Below are positions 38,046 to 51,409 of a DNA stretch of 64,000 nt, in pieces; position 1 is the first letter of the stretch; each line of letters opens with the position of its first letter. A model generated the notes under the pieces. It had not been told where the DNA came from, ran no database searches, and saw only the letters and a program-made list of their open reading frames with translations. The position numbers were made by a program, and so were the translations under genes. The stretch is from contig NC_059362.1 of NCBI RefSeq assembly GCF_019703515.2, positions 43,692,826 through 43,756,825 of the forward strand, in the 5' to 3' direction. The stretch comes from Myxocyprinus asiaticus (lineage: Eukaryota; Chordata; Actinopteri; Cypriniformes; Catostomidae).

Positions 38046-40334
38046 CTAATAGTAGCGATTTAGGCTACGAGTGCCGGGGACGTCCGGCTGTCCGTTCATC
38101 CAGATCTCTCGTATGATTCGCTCTCTCTCCTCCAGTCGTTGCGCTCGCTCCAGCTCCTCGGCCGACATGAAGACGTTTGTGTTGAGCGTGCGCTCAAACC
38201 GGCGGTGTCGGCGGGCCGAGAGGTCCGAACCCGTGTCCCAGTCTGAGTCAGAGTCAGTGGTGTCACTGTCGGAGTCCGCGGGTCGCGGCCGTTTCTTAGC
38301 GACCGCATGACGAGGTTTACAGTCCGTACGACAGGAGATCTGAACGACCAGCGCGAAGAGTGTGAGGAACAGACCAGCACACACACCACACATGAAATAG
38401 AGGGCACAATGCTCGGGATGCTCTGGGAGAGAGAGAAAACACACTTAAGTCAATAAGTAATATTAACCAATTATACCACAGCTCAAGCCCCGCCCAACAT
38501 TTTTCCCAACATTACGAGTGGAATATTTTCATGCTGTTTGTAAGTTTTTACATCTATTCATTTTTATTTTAAATTGATTTATCTGTTGAATCAATAGTAT
38601 CCATGTATTTGTATAAATATACAGTACATGTTTTTATTATAATTATTTTGTTTTTTTGCCATTTTGCTGTGTAATCTTTCATAATTCAAAAGAATGTTCT
38701 GGGTTCAAAGCAAGTTAAGCGTATCGTGGACAATAAATATGAATCCTTTCTCTATTTGCAAAAACAAACACAAATTGTCTTTACAGTAATGCACTTACAA
38801 TGGAAGTCTATGGAGCAAGTGTGCCAGAGAGTTTAAAATCAAAATTGTACAGCTTGTATTTTTGTTATAGCACTTTTCTTTTTTTTACTCAATTTAAATC
38901 ATTTTAACTTGTCCGTTAATTTGCAGAAACAAGCACAAATTGTCTTTACAGTAATGCAATAATGGAAGTCTATGGGGCAAGTGTGTCGGAGGGTTTAAAA
39001 GTAGAAATGTGCAGCTTGTATTTTTGCTGAAGCATTTTTTTTCACTCATTTTGAATCATTTTAACTCGTCCCTTAATTTGCAAAAAAATAAATAAAAAAA
39101 AACAAAATAAAAAGAAGCACAAATTGTGTTTACAGTAGTGCCACTGTATAATGGAAGTCAATGGGGCAAGTGTGCCGGAGGATTTAAAAGCTGAAATGTG
39201 CAGCTTGTATTTTTGTTAGAGCACTTATATAAAACCTTCTGTACAAAAATGTGTGTTATATGATCTGTAAAATTGTCTAAATAATCCTTGTAGTGATGGG
39301 ACTACTTTTCTAGGCGGATGAACTTTCAATAGATTTCAATGGTAAATGCATTATTGTAAAGGCGAGTTCTGTTTGTTTTTGTTTTTTCAGGGATGAGTAA
39401 AAATCATTTTTTGTTGTAATCAACAATATGTCCCAGATGTTGTCCAATGAGCCTAAGAACATTCTTTTAAATGAGTGATGCACAGCGGTTATTTGTATTG
39501 TTACCTGTAATGTAGGTGTATGCTGCTAGTGCGCTGCTGATGAGAGCCATTGCTGGTCTGCTTACGGTGGAGACGGTAGGGTTTGGATCACTGTCTCTCT
39601 CTCGTTCTTTAGACTGATCCGGTTCTTCTGAATACAAACCAAAAGTCTGGCCTCGTGTCGACCTCCCTGTGAAATTCACATGATCATCTGGTGTTTATTT
39701 AACAGCGCTGAGCTGAATTAACCAATAACCATGAGATCTTTACAAAACATGATGAACATGATCAGAGTTTATGTGTCTATGAATACAGAGTTAAAATGCC
39801 TGGGGCTTTTAATTATTTAAAAATAGGCTGATTTACATAAATATTTAATTAAATGTCTATCTGTCTCCCATTATCATTGGGTGTGTGCTCTTAATATATT
39901 AAACAAAATGTTTTAAATAATGGCATAATGAATATTCTGGAGAACCATATTCTATAGAAGAAATTAGTCACCAACAGTCATCTGGACAGCACAAATTAAA
40001 TAACCAAACTCACATTAAAATCTGTCATATAACAAATGTTTTCTTGATTAACAGGAAATGCATTTATGGGCATTTAGTCCATTTTTTTCTTCTTCTTCTT
40101 CTTCTTCTTTCTTTCTTTCTTTTTTTGTTTTTTTTTTCAGATTTTTGGCCAAAGTATATTGTTTCAAGAGTTCAGCTGGAGTTGAAATCTTACCTGGCAC
40201 AGTGTCTGAAGTCAAAGGCGGGGTCCCGTCAGGGGGGCCGCTGTCTCCCACCACGTTGGGGTCATGAGGCAGAGAGGGGGGAGAGGGGAACGACGGGCGC
40301 CTGGAAACTGATTCCTGAAGGAGTTTCTTTGGAA
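38046..40334 (-). CDS. eva1a: Protein eva-1 homolog A (FAM176A), single-pass membrane protein
   Basis: EVA1A is a small ER/lysosome membrane protein tied to autophagy and apoptosis. Well-supported exons are 39666-39505 and 38422-38046 (TAG at 38048-38046). Together they read ALISSALAAYTYIT, then EHPEHCALYFMCGVCAG (start of the membrane segment), a Ser/Asp-rich acidic stretch, and the family signature RRFERTLNTNVF, SAEELERAQRLEERERIIRE, IWMNGQP, PGTRSLNRYY. Starting at the ATG 39550-39548 gives 140 residues (human 152). However, exon 39666-39505 is open and in phase with an upstream exon 40334-40194, which reads in frame as Pro/Ser-rich sequence (RRPSFPSPPSLPHDPN). A longer N-terminus is therefore likely in some transcripts. 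EVA1B and EVA1C fit the C-terminus less well. Confidence 0.88.
38690..39420. repeat. Foldback-family copy with three tandem internal units
   Basis: Units of roughly 165 bp begin near 38765, 38926 and 39110. Each contains ACAAATTGT.TTTACAGTA, ATGGAAGTC.ATGG.GCAAG and TGCAGCTTGTATTTTTG. It lies in the last eva1a intron. Confidence 0.6.
40085..40137. repeat. TTC / TTTC microsatellite
   Basis: Pyrimidine-rich tract within the eva1a intron, just downstream of the donor at 40193. Confidence 0.9.
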
Positions 40335-40535
40335 CTAAAGAGAAAGGGATTCAATCAAACATTATTCAGTCATTTCCCAAAAATCATGCTTATATTCTCA
40401 TAAATCACCTTTCTACCCCCTTACACACACACACAAACTCACTCACAATGCATTAGAGACAACATTCCATCCGCTTATGATGTGGTGAGTTTGGTGACCA
40501 CAAGTCTGTTCAACACACACACACACACACACACA

Positions 40536-41090
40536 CACATGTCGGTGCAGCTATCATTATGAAGACTCTCCATAGACATAATGATTTTTATACTGTATGA
40601 ACTATAGATTCTATCCCCTAACCCTACCCCTACCCCTAAACCTAACCCTCACAAAAAACTTTCTGCATTTTTACATTTTCAATAAAACATCGTTTAGTAT
40701 GTTTTTAAGCGGTTTGAATTATGGGGACACTAGAAATGTCCTCATAAACCACATTTATTTGTAATTACCAGTTTGTAACCTAACAAACGTCCTCGTAAAC
40801 CACCCAAACCTGTACACACACACAAACACACACACATACACACAAACACACACACTCCTATCATTCTGAAGACTCTCTATAGACATAATGGTTTTTATAC
40901 TGTACAAACTATACATGTATATTCTATCCTCTAACCCTAAACCTAACCCTCATAGAAACCTTTTGGTATGTTTTTTAAGCTGTTTGAATTACAGGGACAT
41001 AATACCCTTGAAATTACTAGTGTGTAACCTACAAAAATGCCCTCGTAAACCACAAAAACCAACTCACACACACACACAAATATGCCTTTG
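40536..41090 (-). repeat. Two inverted copies of the 290-bp telomere-like unit
   Basis: GACTCTCCATAGACATAATG, ATCCCCTAACCC and CCTAAACCTAACCCTCA mirror the 24412-25235 units. (CA)n tracts lie between units. Confidence 0.7.
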
Positions 41091-41479
41091 TGTAGTATAA
41101 ACAGTGAAACAAAAAGCAAAATATTTGTATCCATACGCAGCAATCATCGGGAGAAACTGACCACAACTGACAAATTTGACAAAAATACATCCGGTAGATG
41201 CAGTGGATAAAGTTGTTTCGGTGGTAAATCTCATCTTCCGTAAATACGGTGACACAGTTTTGAGGATTTTCTTTAGTTATAGCGCATTGTCTTGGTGTCC
41301 AATAGAGCGCAACAGTCTGGTTCCCCAAGTAAAAATCCAATTCCATTTTCACTTATTTTTAACAATATTTTTATACACTTTAAAAGACAGACCTACCGTG
41401 AGCTCCAAAGTTGTTAATCAATGGAATATTATTCTGCTGAAAGTGTCGGTCAATGTTATTTCAACTTAATTTCTGAAAA

Positions 41480-42890
41480 ATTGTGTTTAACCCCTTAAAC
41501 TCTGTTGGACACGCTGGCGGGTCCAAAGGGGGGCACTATACCGTAAAAAATGTTTACGTTTAAAACGATAAAGTTCCCGTATACATAAATCAGGCATATT
41601 AGGTATCATTTGAAAGCTTAGAATCTGAACTTTTCAGATATAACCATTACTTCAGTATTTGTTACTCAAAACATCAAAACATTCACGTTGAAAATTAGCG
41701 CCCCCTAGAGGTAATGGGGTAGAAATATTTATATGACAAAAAAGTCCTCCACATAGCACCTAAATGGACAAGTCATATATCAAATAAAAGCTCTCGTTCT
41801 CAGAATTGCGACTGTATAGTTTATTTGGTTTCCTTAATACCACAGTTTGAAAGATTTAAAAAGAATCACAAAGTGAAATATGATTTCTGTCAGTCATCAA
41901 ATACAAATGTCTCTTTTATGCGCCGATCACTGCTGCTAAAAACTTTATATCTGCTTTTTACGTTTTCTAAAAAATGAGCCATTGTTTACTGATATGTGAG
42001 CTTACAAAATATATCATCCAGCAGGAAATCATGATAAACAAATCATCGGAAATATATGTTATCGACTACTGATGATAAAATGTTATACATCATCGCGAAG
42101 GGGAAGATCTCAGCTTTCTAATGAGCTTCTAGTCCACTCAGAGATCGAGATATTCGATGAAATAATGAGGGTGTTGCATGAACTGAAAATAAGACTGAAT
42201 GTCTATGGACGATCACATCTGTGAGGGTTAAAATGTGTTAGAGCGCCACCCACATTTCAGATCTGTATATTGTGATGGAATGTAATGGAGAAATTTATTT
42301 ATTTATTTATTTATTTTTTATAGTGCTTGCTGCCATCTAGTGGAATAAAATAAGACTTTTCAAAGTGAGGTAGAGTGAACAGAACCAGAATACATGTTTA
42401 AAAAGTTAGATTTATTTTTATTTTTGTCTGAAAAAAATTAAACCAATTTTTTGCAATTAGTCCACAGTATGTGTGAATGGTGAGTTTTTAAATTTGAGTG
42501 TGAAAAACTGTGGGCAGCAGCCCAAAACTGCACCAGAGTAGCGAAATTCACTACCCATGATCCTAAAAGGGAAAATATTGGCTCATATCTGCTAAATGTG
42601 GTGACAAATCAAAATGTTTTTTGATTTTGTTTTGTTAGGAGTGTCTCTAAGCTAAATTTCATGCAAATCGAACAACATGTAAATTCGCCTTTATAGCGCC
42701 ACCTAGAGTCGGTCCTGTGCCTGTGCGCTTGTCTGAGTAGTGGATGTGATTTTGGACCATTCTACCAACTTTGGGGCCTCTAATATTTACATTGTCTGAC
42801 TTCCAAACTGTTTTATGGCAGAGAAGTAATAAAACTGGATAAAAACTTTAATGCTTGGACCACTGAAAAGGGCTGGCAACGACAATCAAA
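41480..42890. other. Repeat-like intronic DNA without genes
   Basis: Contains ACCCCTTAAACTCTG, GCGCCCCCTAGAGG and GCGCCACCTAGAG words seen in fish interspersed repeats, and a (TTTA)n run near 42296. No coding, no delimited element. Confidence 0.35.
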
Positions 42891-42909
42891 AAGAGACATT
42901 TTGTGCAGA

Positions 42910-43152
42910 CACACACACACACACACACACACAAAGAAACACACTTCCAGTAACACACAGCATTTATCTGAAACCCACTCTGAATAAACATGGCACCAAA
43001 TGTACCAAAACAGATTTCAGTTGAGCTCTAGAGAGTCTGGAAACAGCCTGCGGACACACACACACACACACACATATACACTATGACAATACATCTCCTT
43101 ATGGAGGCTGAAACACTTACTGGTGCCAGTTACTGTTGGCTGAGTTATTACC

Positions 43153-43201
<49 letters not shown>

Positions 43202-43269
43202 TGCAGGTTTCTGTCTGTCTCTAGGGGAGGTCAAACTACAGAGTAAAATCACAGACTGACACAATAATC

Positions 43270-43309
<40 letters not shown>

Positions 43310-43372
43310 GCCCCTGGAGCAATTACAGAGCACTGATTGGGGGTAACTGAAGGCACATGTGTGTGCATATTA

Positions 43373-43409
<37 letters not shown>

Positions 43410-43420
43410 TGTGTATTTGT
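42910..43420. repeat. Cluster of (CA)n, (CT)n and (TG)n microsatellites
   Basis: (CA)n at 42908-42933 and 43055-43075, (CT)n at 43157-43185, (TG)n at 43272-43307 and 43375-43415. Confidence 0.95.
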
Positions 43421-43474
43421 ATGTATATACTGTGTGTACATACAGGTATGTGTGTGTGAATTCATGAAACATTC

Positions 43475-44092
43475 TTAAAGGGACATTCCAGGTTTAATAC
43501 AAGTTTATCTGAACATTGGCATAATATTGATTACCACAAAAAAATTTTCTTTAAAATTTTCTTTAAAAAACAAAAATGGAGGTAACAGTGAGGCACTTAC
43601 AATGGAAGTGAATGGGGCCAATTTTTGGAGGGTTTAAAGGCAGAAACATGAAGCTTATAATTTTATAAAAGCACTTACATTAATTCTTCTGTTAAAACTC
43701 ATGTATTATTTGAGCTGTAAAGTTGTTTAAATCATCATTTTTGTGGGATTACAGGGTTTATGCCGTTTCGTTATCATGACAACAAAGTTATATCATTTAC
43801 ATTTATGATATAAAATGTGGATATATCTTTACACAGAAAAGGTTAGTCAGTGATTTCATCACACTAAAATCATGTTAACACACATATTGTTTACGTCTTG
43901 TGGCTATACTTTTAAAACAGTGAGTATTTTAATGTTTACGGGTTGGCCCCCATTGACTTCCATTATAAGTGCCTCACTGTAACCCAGATATTTGGAGGGA
44001 CAAGTCGAAATAATTTTTTGTGGTTATCAACATTATGCCAGAAATGCTGTCGATTGAGCTTGAACTTGTATTAAACCCGGAATATTCCTAAA
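43475..44092. mobile_element. TTAA foldback element, second copy
   Basis: Starts TTAAAGGGACATTCCAGG and ends CCCGGAATATTCCTAAA. Follows 17862-18500 closely (GAGGCACTTACAATGGAAGT, TCACACTAAAATCATG). Confidence 0.7.
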
Positions 44093-44642
44093 CTTTTAAT
44101 GAATGGAAAAGAATGTTAGATGACGACAAAACGAGAATAACTGATAGGAAAGAAAAAAAAAATGAAATCTCTTTAATATCTCAAACGGTTAATTGCTTAA
44201 TTTCTGCAATATGAACTCAAACAAATTTTCTCATCAGACTCTTCCAAGACCAAATTATCTGAGCTACGCTTTGTATATTAATCACATACTGCATGTCAAA
44301 AACTGTCAGTAACATCAGCTCATTTATTTGTTTATTGGTTTCTCGACCAGTGTCAGATGGGGGTAATGTTCTGGAAACCTGTTTGACACTAGTGGCTCAG
44401 AAATGACACACTTCAGCTTTAAACAAAGCAAAACACAGAAAGAAAAAAGTGAAGGTTAGAAACAGAGAGAGAATGGATCTTTACAAAACATGATGAACAT
44501 GATCAGAGTTAATTTGTCTATTAATACAGAGTTTAAATGCCATGGGCTTTTAGGAATATTCCGGTCATCAAACCATTCCACCACACCATGTGTGTGTGTG
44601 TGTTTTCTCTGGCATAGTGCAGCTCTATTATGTGCTGTACAC

Positions 44643-45205
44643 CAGTGTTGCCAGATCTTGCTTGGAAAAACAAGCAACCTTGTCTGACAAAACAAGGCTA
44701 AAATAGGCAACTTGCCTCAATAAAATACACCCAAATTAACAAACCCAGATTTTGTACTTCCAGGCAGAGTTTTTCTGATTTGTTGTATTACAAACTTGAA
44801 TAAACAGGCATTAAACAAAGCTGCATCTTGGTGCAATATCTTTTAAATAATCATATTCTTACAAAAATAATTGAAATGTTTTACATATAAAACTGGTCAC
44901 CTAAATCAATGAATAAATCTCTCACAAGTGTACATTTACATCTATGGGGAAAGTAAAAAAGTCTTCATTTATGCATCACTGAAGTCGGGAAAAAAGACAA
45001 AATGGATGATAGAAAAAACAAACTATATTTTAAACAAATTACAGTGGTGATATAAAACACCTGTATAACTGAAAATGTTGTATGACAAATTTCAATCAAA
45101 TTGAATTGAGTATTTTATGCATATAAATATGCATATTTATTTATAAGCTACTATATAAAAAAACAAGCCCAGAGTTGCTTATAATAAAAGGACATGGCAA
45201 CGTTG
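44643..45205. repeat. Possible TIR element (CCAGTGTTGCCAGATC)
   Basis: CCAGTGTTGCCAGATC on the left and GGACATGGCAACGTTG on the right are weakly inverted. AT-rich interior, no coding. Tentative. Confidence 0.3.
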
Positions 45206-45619
45206 ATCCTAGCATGAAACACACTTAACTCACTGAAATGTGGAATTCTGGGACAGCTGGAGTCATCGCTGCTAAAATAAAGACATCTACTAATAACTTC
45301 AGCAATCTCTGTGTCTGTGTGTGTGTGTGTGTGTGTGTGCGTGTCATTCTAATATAAACATCAGTGAACAGAATGCCAGCCAAATCTCAGACAACACACA
45401 CATGTAACATCACACACTCCTCCAAACCAGAGAGACGATGACTCAAAATATCTCTGTGCAAACAAGTGGTGTTTGATAAGGCTATTAGGGATTTGAACAA
45501 ACTAACCCTAAGCATTGAGCTTTAGTGTGCAACTTATACTGCTATGTTTTGTGCTACAGACATGAATGACACCTCAAATCATGTAGTTTGTAGATGAAAG
45601 GTGGCTGAAAAAAAACAGA

Positions 45620-48600
45620 AGAACAAAATGATTTCATCTAGAACCGGAACCGGAACTGAATGATTTGAACGACTCCGAGTTCCGTTAATGTTTCTCAGAA
45701 GTGCATTCTTCAAGCATTCGATGGAACACCATGCTAAAATACTTTCAAAGTGTTTCCTGTTCTACCATTCAGTAGCACTGTAACACCGCTACTAAATCAG
45801 CAGTGTGAAACACAGTGAGACCGGTGTAGTCTGATTCCTGAACGAATGAGTTTTATGTGCTTGTTCTGTTGAATTTACAGCCCGAAGCACACATCGCAAC
45901 CATAGTAGTCCAAATCCCAAACAAATGACTCTTATGAGCCTTTAAAAAAAAAAAAATCTACAGCATGAAACACACAGCGTGACCAGTGCATTCTGATTCC
46001 AGGATGAATGACTCTAATGAATCAGTTCTTTTGAATCTACAGCACGAAACACAGCGTGACCAGTGCATTCTGATTCCTGAATGAATGACTCTAATGAATC
46101 AGTTCTTTTGAATCTACAGCACGAAACACAGTGCGACCAGTGCATTCTGAATCCTGAATGAATGACTCTAATGAATCAGTTCTTTTGAATCTACAGCACG
46201 AAACACAGCGTGACCAGTGCATTCTGATTCCTGAATGAATGACTCTAATGAATCAGTTCTTTTGAATCTACAGCATGAAACACACAGCGTGACCAGTGCA
46301 TTCTGATTCCAGGATGAATGACTCTAATGAATCAGTTCTTTTGAATCTACAGCATGAAACACACAGCGTGACCAGTGCATTCTGATTCTTGGATGAATGA
46401 CTCTAATGAATCAGTTCTTTTGAATCTACAGCATGAAACACACAGCGTGACCAGTGCATTCTGATTCTTGGACGAATGACTCTAATGAATCAGTTCTTTT
46501 GAATCTACAGCATGAAACACACAGCATGACCAGTGCATTCTGATTCTTGGATGAATGACTCTAATGAATCAGTTCTTTTGAATCTACAGCACGAAACACA
46601 GTGCAACCAGTGCATTCTGAATCCTGAATGAATGACTCTAATGAATCAGTTCTTTTGAATCTACAGCACGAAACACAGCGCGACCAGTGCATTCTGATTC
46701 CTGAATGAATGACTCTAATGAATCAGTTCTTTTGAATCTACAGCATGAAACACACAGCGTGACCAGTGCATTCTGATTCTTGGATGAATGACTCTAATGA
46801 ATCAGTTCTTTTGAATCTACAGCATGAAACACACAGCGCGACCAGTGCATACTGATTCCTGGATGAATGACTCTAATGAATCAGTTCTTTTGAATCTACA
46901 GCATGAAACACACAGTGCGACCAGTGCATACTGATTCCTTGATGAATGACTCTAATGAATCAGTTCTTTTGAATCTACAGCATGAAACACACAGCGCGAC
47001 CAGTGCATTCTGATTCCAGGATGAATGACTCTAATGAATCAGTTCTTTTGAATCTACAACATGAAACACACAGCGTGACCAGTGCATTCTGATTCCAGGA
47101 TGAATGACTCTAATGAATCAGTTCTTTTGAATCTACGGCATGAAACACACAGCGTGACCAGTGCATACTGATTCTTGGATGAATGACTCTAATGAATCAG
47201 TTCTTTTGAATCTACAGCACGAAACACAGTGCGACCAGTGCATTCTGAATCCTGAATGAATGACTCTAATGAATCAGTTCTTTTGAATCTACAGCACGAA
47301 ACACAGCGCGACCAGTGCATTCTGATTCCTGAATGAATGACTCTAATGAATCAGTTCTTTTGAATCTACAGCATGAAACACACAGCGTGACCAGTGCATT
47401 CTGATTCTTGGATGAATGACTCTAATGAATCAGTTCTTTTGAATCTACAGCATGAAACACACAGCGCGACCAGTGCATACTGATTCCTGGATGAATGACT
47501 CTAATGAATCAGTTCTTTTGAATCTACAGCATGAAACACACAGTGCGACCAGTGCATACTGATTCCTTGATGAATGACTCTAATGAATCAGTTCTTTTGA
47601 ATCTACAGCATGAAACACACAGCGCGACCAGTGCATTCTGATTCCAGGATGAATGACTCTAATGAATCAGTTCTTTTGAATCTACAACATGAAACACACA
47701 GCGTGACCAGTGCATTCTGATTCCAGGATGAATGACTCTAATGAATCAGTTCTTTTGAATCTACGGCATGAAACACACAGCGTGACCAGTGCATACTGAT
47801 TCTTGGATGAATGACTCTAATGAATCAGTTCTTTTGAATCTACAGCACGAAACACAGTGCGACCAGTGCATTCTGAATCCTGAATGAATGACTCTAATGA
47901 ATCAGTTCTTTTGAATCTACAGCACGAAACACAGCGCGACCAGTGCATTCTGATTCCTGAATGAATGACTCAAATGAATCAGTTCTTTTGAATCTACAGC
48001 ATGAAACACACAGCGTGACCAGTGCATTCTGATTCTTGGATGAATGACTCTAATGAATCAGTTCTTTTGAATCTACAGCATGAAACACACAGCGCGACCA
48101 GTGCATACTGATTCCTGGATGAATGACTCTAATGAATCAGTTCTTTTGAATCTACAGCATGAAACACACAGTGCGACCAGTGCATACTGATTCCTTGATG
48201 AATGACTCTAATGAATCAGTTCTTTTGAATCTACAGCATGAAACACACAGCGCGACCAGTGCATTCTGATTCCAGGATGAATGACTCTAATGAATCAGTT
48301 CTTTTGAATCTACAACATGAAACACACAGCGTGACCAGTGCATTCTGATTCCAGGATGAATGACTCTAATGAATCAGTTCTTTTGAATCTACGGCATGAA
48401 ACACACAGCGTGACCAGTGCATACTGATTCCTGGATGAATGACTCTAATGAATCAGTTCTTTTGAATCTACAGCACGAAACACAGCGCGACCAGTGCATT
48501 CTGAATCCTGAATGAATGACTCTAATGAATCAGTTCTTTTGAATCTACAGCACGAAACACACAGGGTGACCAGTGCATTCTGATTCCAGGATGAATGACT

Positions 48601-50102
48601 CTAATGAATCAGTTCTTTTGAATCTACAGCATGAAACACACAGCGTGACCAGTGCATTCTGATTCTTGGATGAATGACTCTAATGAATCAGTTCTTTTGA
48701 AACTACAGTACGAAACACATCGTGACCAGTGCATTCTGATTCCCGAATGAATGACTCTAATGAATCAGTTCTTTTGAATCTACAGCATGAAACACACAGC
48801 GTGACCAGTGCATTCTGATTCCAGGATGAATGACTCTAATGAATCAGTTCTTTTGAATCTACAGCATGAAACACACAGCGTGACCAGTGCATTCTGATTC
48901 TTGGATGAATGACTCTAATGAATCAGTTCTTTTGAATCTACAGCATGAAACACACAGCGTGACCAGTGCATTCTGATTTCTGGATGAATGACTCTAATGA
49001 ATCAGTTCTATTGAATCTACAGCATGAAACACACAGCACGACCAGTGCATTCTGATTGAATGACTCTAATGAATCAGTTCTTTTGAATCTACAGCATGAA
49101 ACACACAGCGCGACCAGTGCATTCTGATTCCTGGATGAATGACTCTAATGAATCAGTTCTTTTGAATCTACAGCACGAAACACACAGCGCGACCAGTGTA
49201 GTTAGATTCCTGAACAAATTACTCTTTTGAGTCGGTTCTTTTGAATCTACAGCGCAAAACAAAGTACGACCAGTGTAGCCCGATTCCTGAACAAATGATT
49301 CTTATGAGCCTGTTCTTTTTGGATCTACAGCATGAAACACACAGCTCGACCAGTGCATTCTGATTCCCAGACGAATGACTCCAGTGAGTCGGTTCTTTTG
49401 AATCTACAGCGTGAAACACACAGCGTGGCCAGTGTAGAACGATTTCTGAACAAATGATTCATATGAGCCAGTTCTTTTGAATCTACAGCATGAAACACAG
49501 CGTGACCAGTGCATTCTGATTCCCGAACGAATGACTCCAATGAATCGGTTCTTTTGAATCTACAGCGCAAAACACAGTGCGACCAATGTAGTTCAATTCC
49601 TGAACAAATGATTCTTATGAACCGGTTCTTTTGAATTTACAGTGTGCAACATACAGTGCTTGCTACCGAACTAATGACTCTTATCAGTCGGTTCTTTTTA
49701 GTGAATCAAAAACGTATTGAACCGGATCATTTTCGACTCAAAATGAAGTGTTACTGTTTTATGTATACTGACAGGATGATTGTTGATATGACATTGTGTA
49801 GTTAAAGTTTACACATTAAGAGTTTCGATGTAATGAGTGGTATTTTTTTTTTTTATTATTATTGAATGAATAAAATATCTTAATTAAAAAGTATATGTAA
49901 ACAAACAACTTTTGCAAGAATCTGTTCTGTTAAAATCTGAAATTATCTAATCACTTGGTAACAGGCTGCTGAGGGCAATAAATTCAATAAGAATTGCAGT
50001 TTTATTTCCAAATATTTCTTCCTCAAAGGTACTAAAAGAATTGTTAATGGAACTGTTAAGGAATCGTAACTGGAATCGTTAAATTCCTTGTGGCCCATCC
50101 CT
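45620..50102 (-). mobile_element. Transposon containing an expanded satellite array (copy A)
   Basis: The flank 49690-50102 (minus orientation GGGATGGGCCACAAGG, GAGGAAGAAATATTTGG, AATAAAACTGCAATTCT) and the flank 45620-45960 match the two ends of the inverted copy at 60604-62780. Between them lies the satellite. No transposase seen. Confidence 0.65.
45965..49680. repeat. 77/79-bp satellite, about 50 monomers, with 628-bp higher-order repeat
   Basis: Each monomer contains GAATGACTCTAATGAATC, AGTTCTTTTGAATCTACAGC and GACCAGTGCATTCTGATTC. Monomers with ACGAAACACAGC are 77 bp; those with ATGAAACACACAGC are 79 bp. A private variant (CTACGGCATG) recurs at 47133, 47761 and 48389, exactly 628 bp apart. 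That is eight monomers (two of 77, six of 79). The unit repeats about three times in 46505-48389. Edges are more divergent. Confidence 0.95.
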
Positions 50103-50124
50103 GATTGTGGAATTGAGTTGCATA

Positions 50125-50330
50125 TATATATTGTTTTTTTTTTATAATTATTTTTTGGCCTTTTCTGGCTTTATTAGCGAGAGGACAGTGGAGAGGTGAC
50201 AGGAAATGGGAATGGGAAAGGACCTCACGAGTCAGGACTCGTACTCGGGTCACCCGTGATGCATCAGCATTATATGTCATGAGTGCAGCCCGTTAGGCTA
50301 TGGCTCAGACGAGTTGTGTGTATATATAAG
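50125..50330 (-). mobile_element. tRNA-derived SINE
   Basis: On the minus strand, an A-box-like TAGCCTAACGGG and a B-box-like GAGTACGAGTCC are about 40 bp apart, followed by a body ending GCCAGAAAAGGCC and an A/T tail. It abuts the end of transposon copy A. Confidence 0.65.
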
Positions 50331-50653
50331 CATGTGTGTGGCCAGTACGGCTAGGAAAATGCATACACTGCACATTTGCTGACCTTCAGAACCACCGTGG
50401 CATTTCAAAGACAGAAAGTGATGAGAGATTGATAGTATAAGGTCTCATATCCCACTGAAAGACCCGCCTGTGTGTGTATTTACAGAAGAAACCACTGTTC
50501 CCTTCTCTCTCTTTCATTAGTGTAGGTGTAGGAGTGATAATTAGTTGTGTTTCTTGTTGTGTAATAGTGTTTAGTCTTGGTCAGCACAATCTTTAATTGT
50601 TTGACATTTATTCTCCTGTCCATCTAAAACTCCCAGCATAAGGCACACACTCC

Positions 50654-50937
50654 TTAAAGGAATAGTTCCCCCCAAAAATAAAATTCCGTCATTTTTTTAC
50701 TCACGTTCATGGTGTTCTAAACCCGTATGACTTACTTTCTTCCATGGAAAACAAAAGTAGATGTTAGGCAGAATAACAGCATCAGTCACCATTCACTTTT
50801 ATTGTACGGATAAGAACAGTTCAGATATTCAGTGAAAAATCTCCTTTTGTTTTCCACAGAAAAAGAAAACCGTACGGGTTTAGAACAACATGAGGGTGAG
50901 TAAATGATGTACATTTTTAGGTGGACTATCCCTTTAA
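50654..50937. mobile_element. TTAA-flanked palindromic element
   Basis: TTAAAGGAATAGTTCCCC to GGACTATCCCTTTAA with complementary halves (TTCTAAACCCGTATGACT against CCGTACGGGTTTAGAAC). 284 bp. Confidence 0.8.
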
Positions 50938-51409
50938 ATTTTTTCACATTTTTCCTGTTGACATTTAGTCAATCAAAAAATTTTCAGAGGTCATCTCAAG
51001 TCAGAATTTGAGTTTTATGTTTTCTTTACAGCATTCAATATAGCACCTGCCCAGTTGCCTGCAGTCACATCTGTACGAGCAGTTCAGCTCACACACACCA
51101 AACACAAAATGACTGAAAACAACGCTCAGACAAAACCCTGGAGATCAAACACAGACATTCTGTTCATACAAACAACAACTGTACAGACAAAAATACACAC
51201 AGAGCCAGTGAGAGGGGGGTGAATGAAATACACACAACTGCTGTGAGAAATGATCAACTCTGGGAAATTTCGTGTCCCAGGGATTGATTTTTATTGAAAC
51301 AGATTTCAACTTTTGTCTTTTTGTTATATGAAGGTCACATTAAAACTGAATTAGAAACTTTTTACCAGGGCTTCATCATTTATTACATAAATGCCTGTTT
51401 TTTCTAGAT

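Noticed and set aside
46000..49200. CRISPR-like array
   Set aside because: Regular spacing, but there are no unique spacers: monomers are contiguous, and the host is a vertebrate.
49219..49570. Repetitive frames with RFKRTDSLESF units
   Set aside because: Read-through of satellite monomers; no start context or conservation.
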